NCBI GenBank assembly: GCA_041635755.1
Contig: JBFKUL010000225.1
Location: 1 to 5,198, forward strand
Source: JBFKUL01 sp041635755
GTDB lineage: Bacteria; Pseudomonadota; Gammaproteobacteria; Burkholderiales; SG8-39
Reading direction: 5' to 3'
DNA: 5,198 nucleotides
Shown piece after piece: positions 4,376 through 5,198 of the stretch. The position numbers and the translations under genes were made by a program. The notes beneath the pieces are model-generated. The model was not told the DNA's origin. It did no database searches and worked only from the letters and a program-made list of their open reading frames with translations. Position 1 is the first letter of the stretch; each line of letters starts with the position of its first letter.

Positions 4376-5198
4376 ACGCCCCGGAACGCACGCGCGTCAG
4401 CTACGACACGCAACCCGACCGCTATGCTCACTGGAAGCTCGCTTTCGACGGCCCGCTCGCTACGCTGACGCTCGACGTCGACGAGGACAAGGGCCTGATG
4501 CCCGGCTACAAGCTGAAGCTCAACTCCTACGATCTGGGGGTCGACATCGAGCTGCACGACGCGCTCAATCGCGTTCGCTTCGAGCACCCCGAGGTGAAGT
4601 GCGTGGTGCTCACCAGCGGCAAGAGCCGCATGTTCTGCTCGGGCGCGAATATCTACATGCTCGGGCTGTCGACGCATGCCTGGAAGGTGAACTTCTGCAA
4701 GTTCACCAACGAGACGCGCAACGGCATCGAGGACTCGAGCCGTCACAGCGGCCTCAAGTTCCTCGCGGCGCTCAACGGCGCCACCGCCGGCGGCGGCTAC
4801 GAGATGGCGCTCGCCTGCGACGAGATCCTGATGGTCGACGATCGCTCGAGCACCGTAAGCCTGCCCGAGGTGCCGCTGCTCGGCGTGCTGCCGGGCACCG
4901 GCGGCCTCACCCGCCTGGTGGACAAGCGCAAGGTGCGGCGCGATCTCGCCGACATCTTCTGCACCACCGCCGAAGGCGTGCGCGCCGACCGCGCCAGGGA
5001 ATGGAAGCTGGTCGATCACATCGCCAAGCCGCAGCAGTTCGACGAAGCAGTCAAAGCGCGCGCGCTCGATCTCGCCAAGCAGTCCGACCGCCCGGGCGGC
5101 GCGAAGGGCGTCGCCCTCACCCCGCTCAAGCGCAAGATCGACGACACCGGCTATCACTACGAGCTGGTCGACGTTACCCTGGACCGCGCGGCACGCGT
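4372..5198 (+). CDS. boxC: BoxC, 2,3-epoxybenzoyl-CoA dihydrolase / ring-cleaving lyase (3' truncated by window)
   Basis: The first 275 codons of a protein that in the family is about 550 residues; it runs off the window with no stop. It is an enoyl-CoA hydratase (crotonase) superfamily enzyme that hydrolytically opens the ring of 2,3-epoxybenzoyl-CoA, the product of the BoxAB epoxidase, to a semialdehyde-CoA plus formate. Visible signs are the family N-terminus (VSYDTQPDRYAHWKLAFDG at 9-27), the first oxyanion-hole segment MFCSGANIYMLG (87-98), and the second, LNGATAGGGYEMALACDEI (134-152). E144 aligns with the first catalytic Glu of crotonase, and E166 in LPEVPLLGVLPGTGGLTRL (164-182) with the second. 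The protein is cytoplasmic. Its ATG overlaps the boxR stop as ATGA with a strong ribosome site just upstream, so it is co-transcribed with boxR. boxA, boxB and a CoA ligase gene would be expected downstream, outside the window. Confidence 0.93.
   Translation, partial: MNAPERTRVSYDTQPDRYAHWKLAFDGPLATLTLDVDEDKGLMPGYKLKLNSYDLGVDIELHDALNRVRFEHPEVKCVVLTSGKSRMFCSGANIYMLGLSTHAWKVNFCKFTNETRNGIEDSSRHSGLKFLAALNGATAGGGYEMALACDEILMVDDRSSTVSLPEVPLLGVLPGTGGLTRLVDKRKVRRDLADIFCTTAEGVRADRAREWKLVDHIAKPQQFDEAVKARALDLAKQSDRPGGAKGVALTPLKRKIDDTGYHYELVDVTLDRAAR

Noticed and set aside
4270..5157. Long open frame on the minus strand opposite boxC and the end of boxR (295 residues)
   Set aside because: The translation is Ala/Arg/Val/His-rich without family motifs and lies opposite two strongly recognised genes; it is a by-product of GC-rich codon use.

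Overview
The window is uniformly GC-rich with tightly packed genes. It ends in the start of a box gene cluster (aerobic, CoA-dependent benzoate degradation). A boxR-boxC pair like this is most familiar from Betaproteobacteria (Azoarcus, Thauera, Burkholderia and Bordetella type organisms). A betaproteobacterial chromosome is therefore the best guess, but this is inference from gene content and not from a phylogenetic marker.

Layout from left to right. (1) Bases 1-195 (+) hold the C-terminal end of an SCO1/SenC copper chaperone. (2) Its stop codon overlaps that of a convergent gene (192-1952, -) for a class III adenylate/guanylate cyclase fused to a TolB-like domain and TPR repeats, which starts at TTG. 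(3) After a 102-base divergent gap comes a SAM-dependent methyltransferase (2055-2888, +) resembling glycine/sarcosine N-methyltransferases. (4) A 17-base convergent gap leads to a stand-alone flavodoxin of the CysJ/MioC type (2906-3385, -). (5) A 102-base AT-rich divergent gap (3386-3487) carries two interleaved consensus-like sigma-70 promoters plus several short repeats. (6) boxR (3488-4375, +) encodes an XRE helix-turn-helix regulator with a shikimate-kinase-like effector domain. (7) boxC (4372 to the end, +, incomplete) encodes the benzoyl-CoA dihydrodiol lyase and overlaps boxR by ATGA.

BoxR-family proteins are known repressors released by benzoyl-CoA. Here the likely operator, the boxR-boxC promoter and the flavodoxin promoter all occupy the same roughly 55 bases. 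BoxR may therefore control both its own operon and the flavodoxin, and the flavodoxin could be an electron-transfer accessory to the Box pathway; this last step is a hypothesis. The left part (SCO, cyclase, methyltransferase) shows no visible functional link to benzoate metabolism.

No RNA genes, insertion sequences, CRISPR arrays or convincing intrinsic terminators were seen, and there is no gene-free stretch above 300 bases. The content is mostly known families; the most distinctive signal is the overlapping divergent promoter/operator module at 3405-3460.
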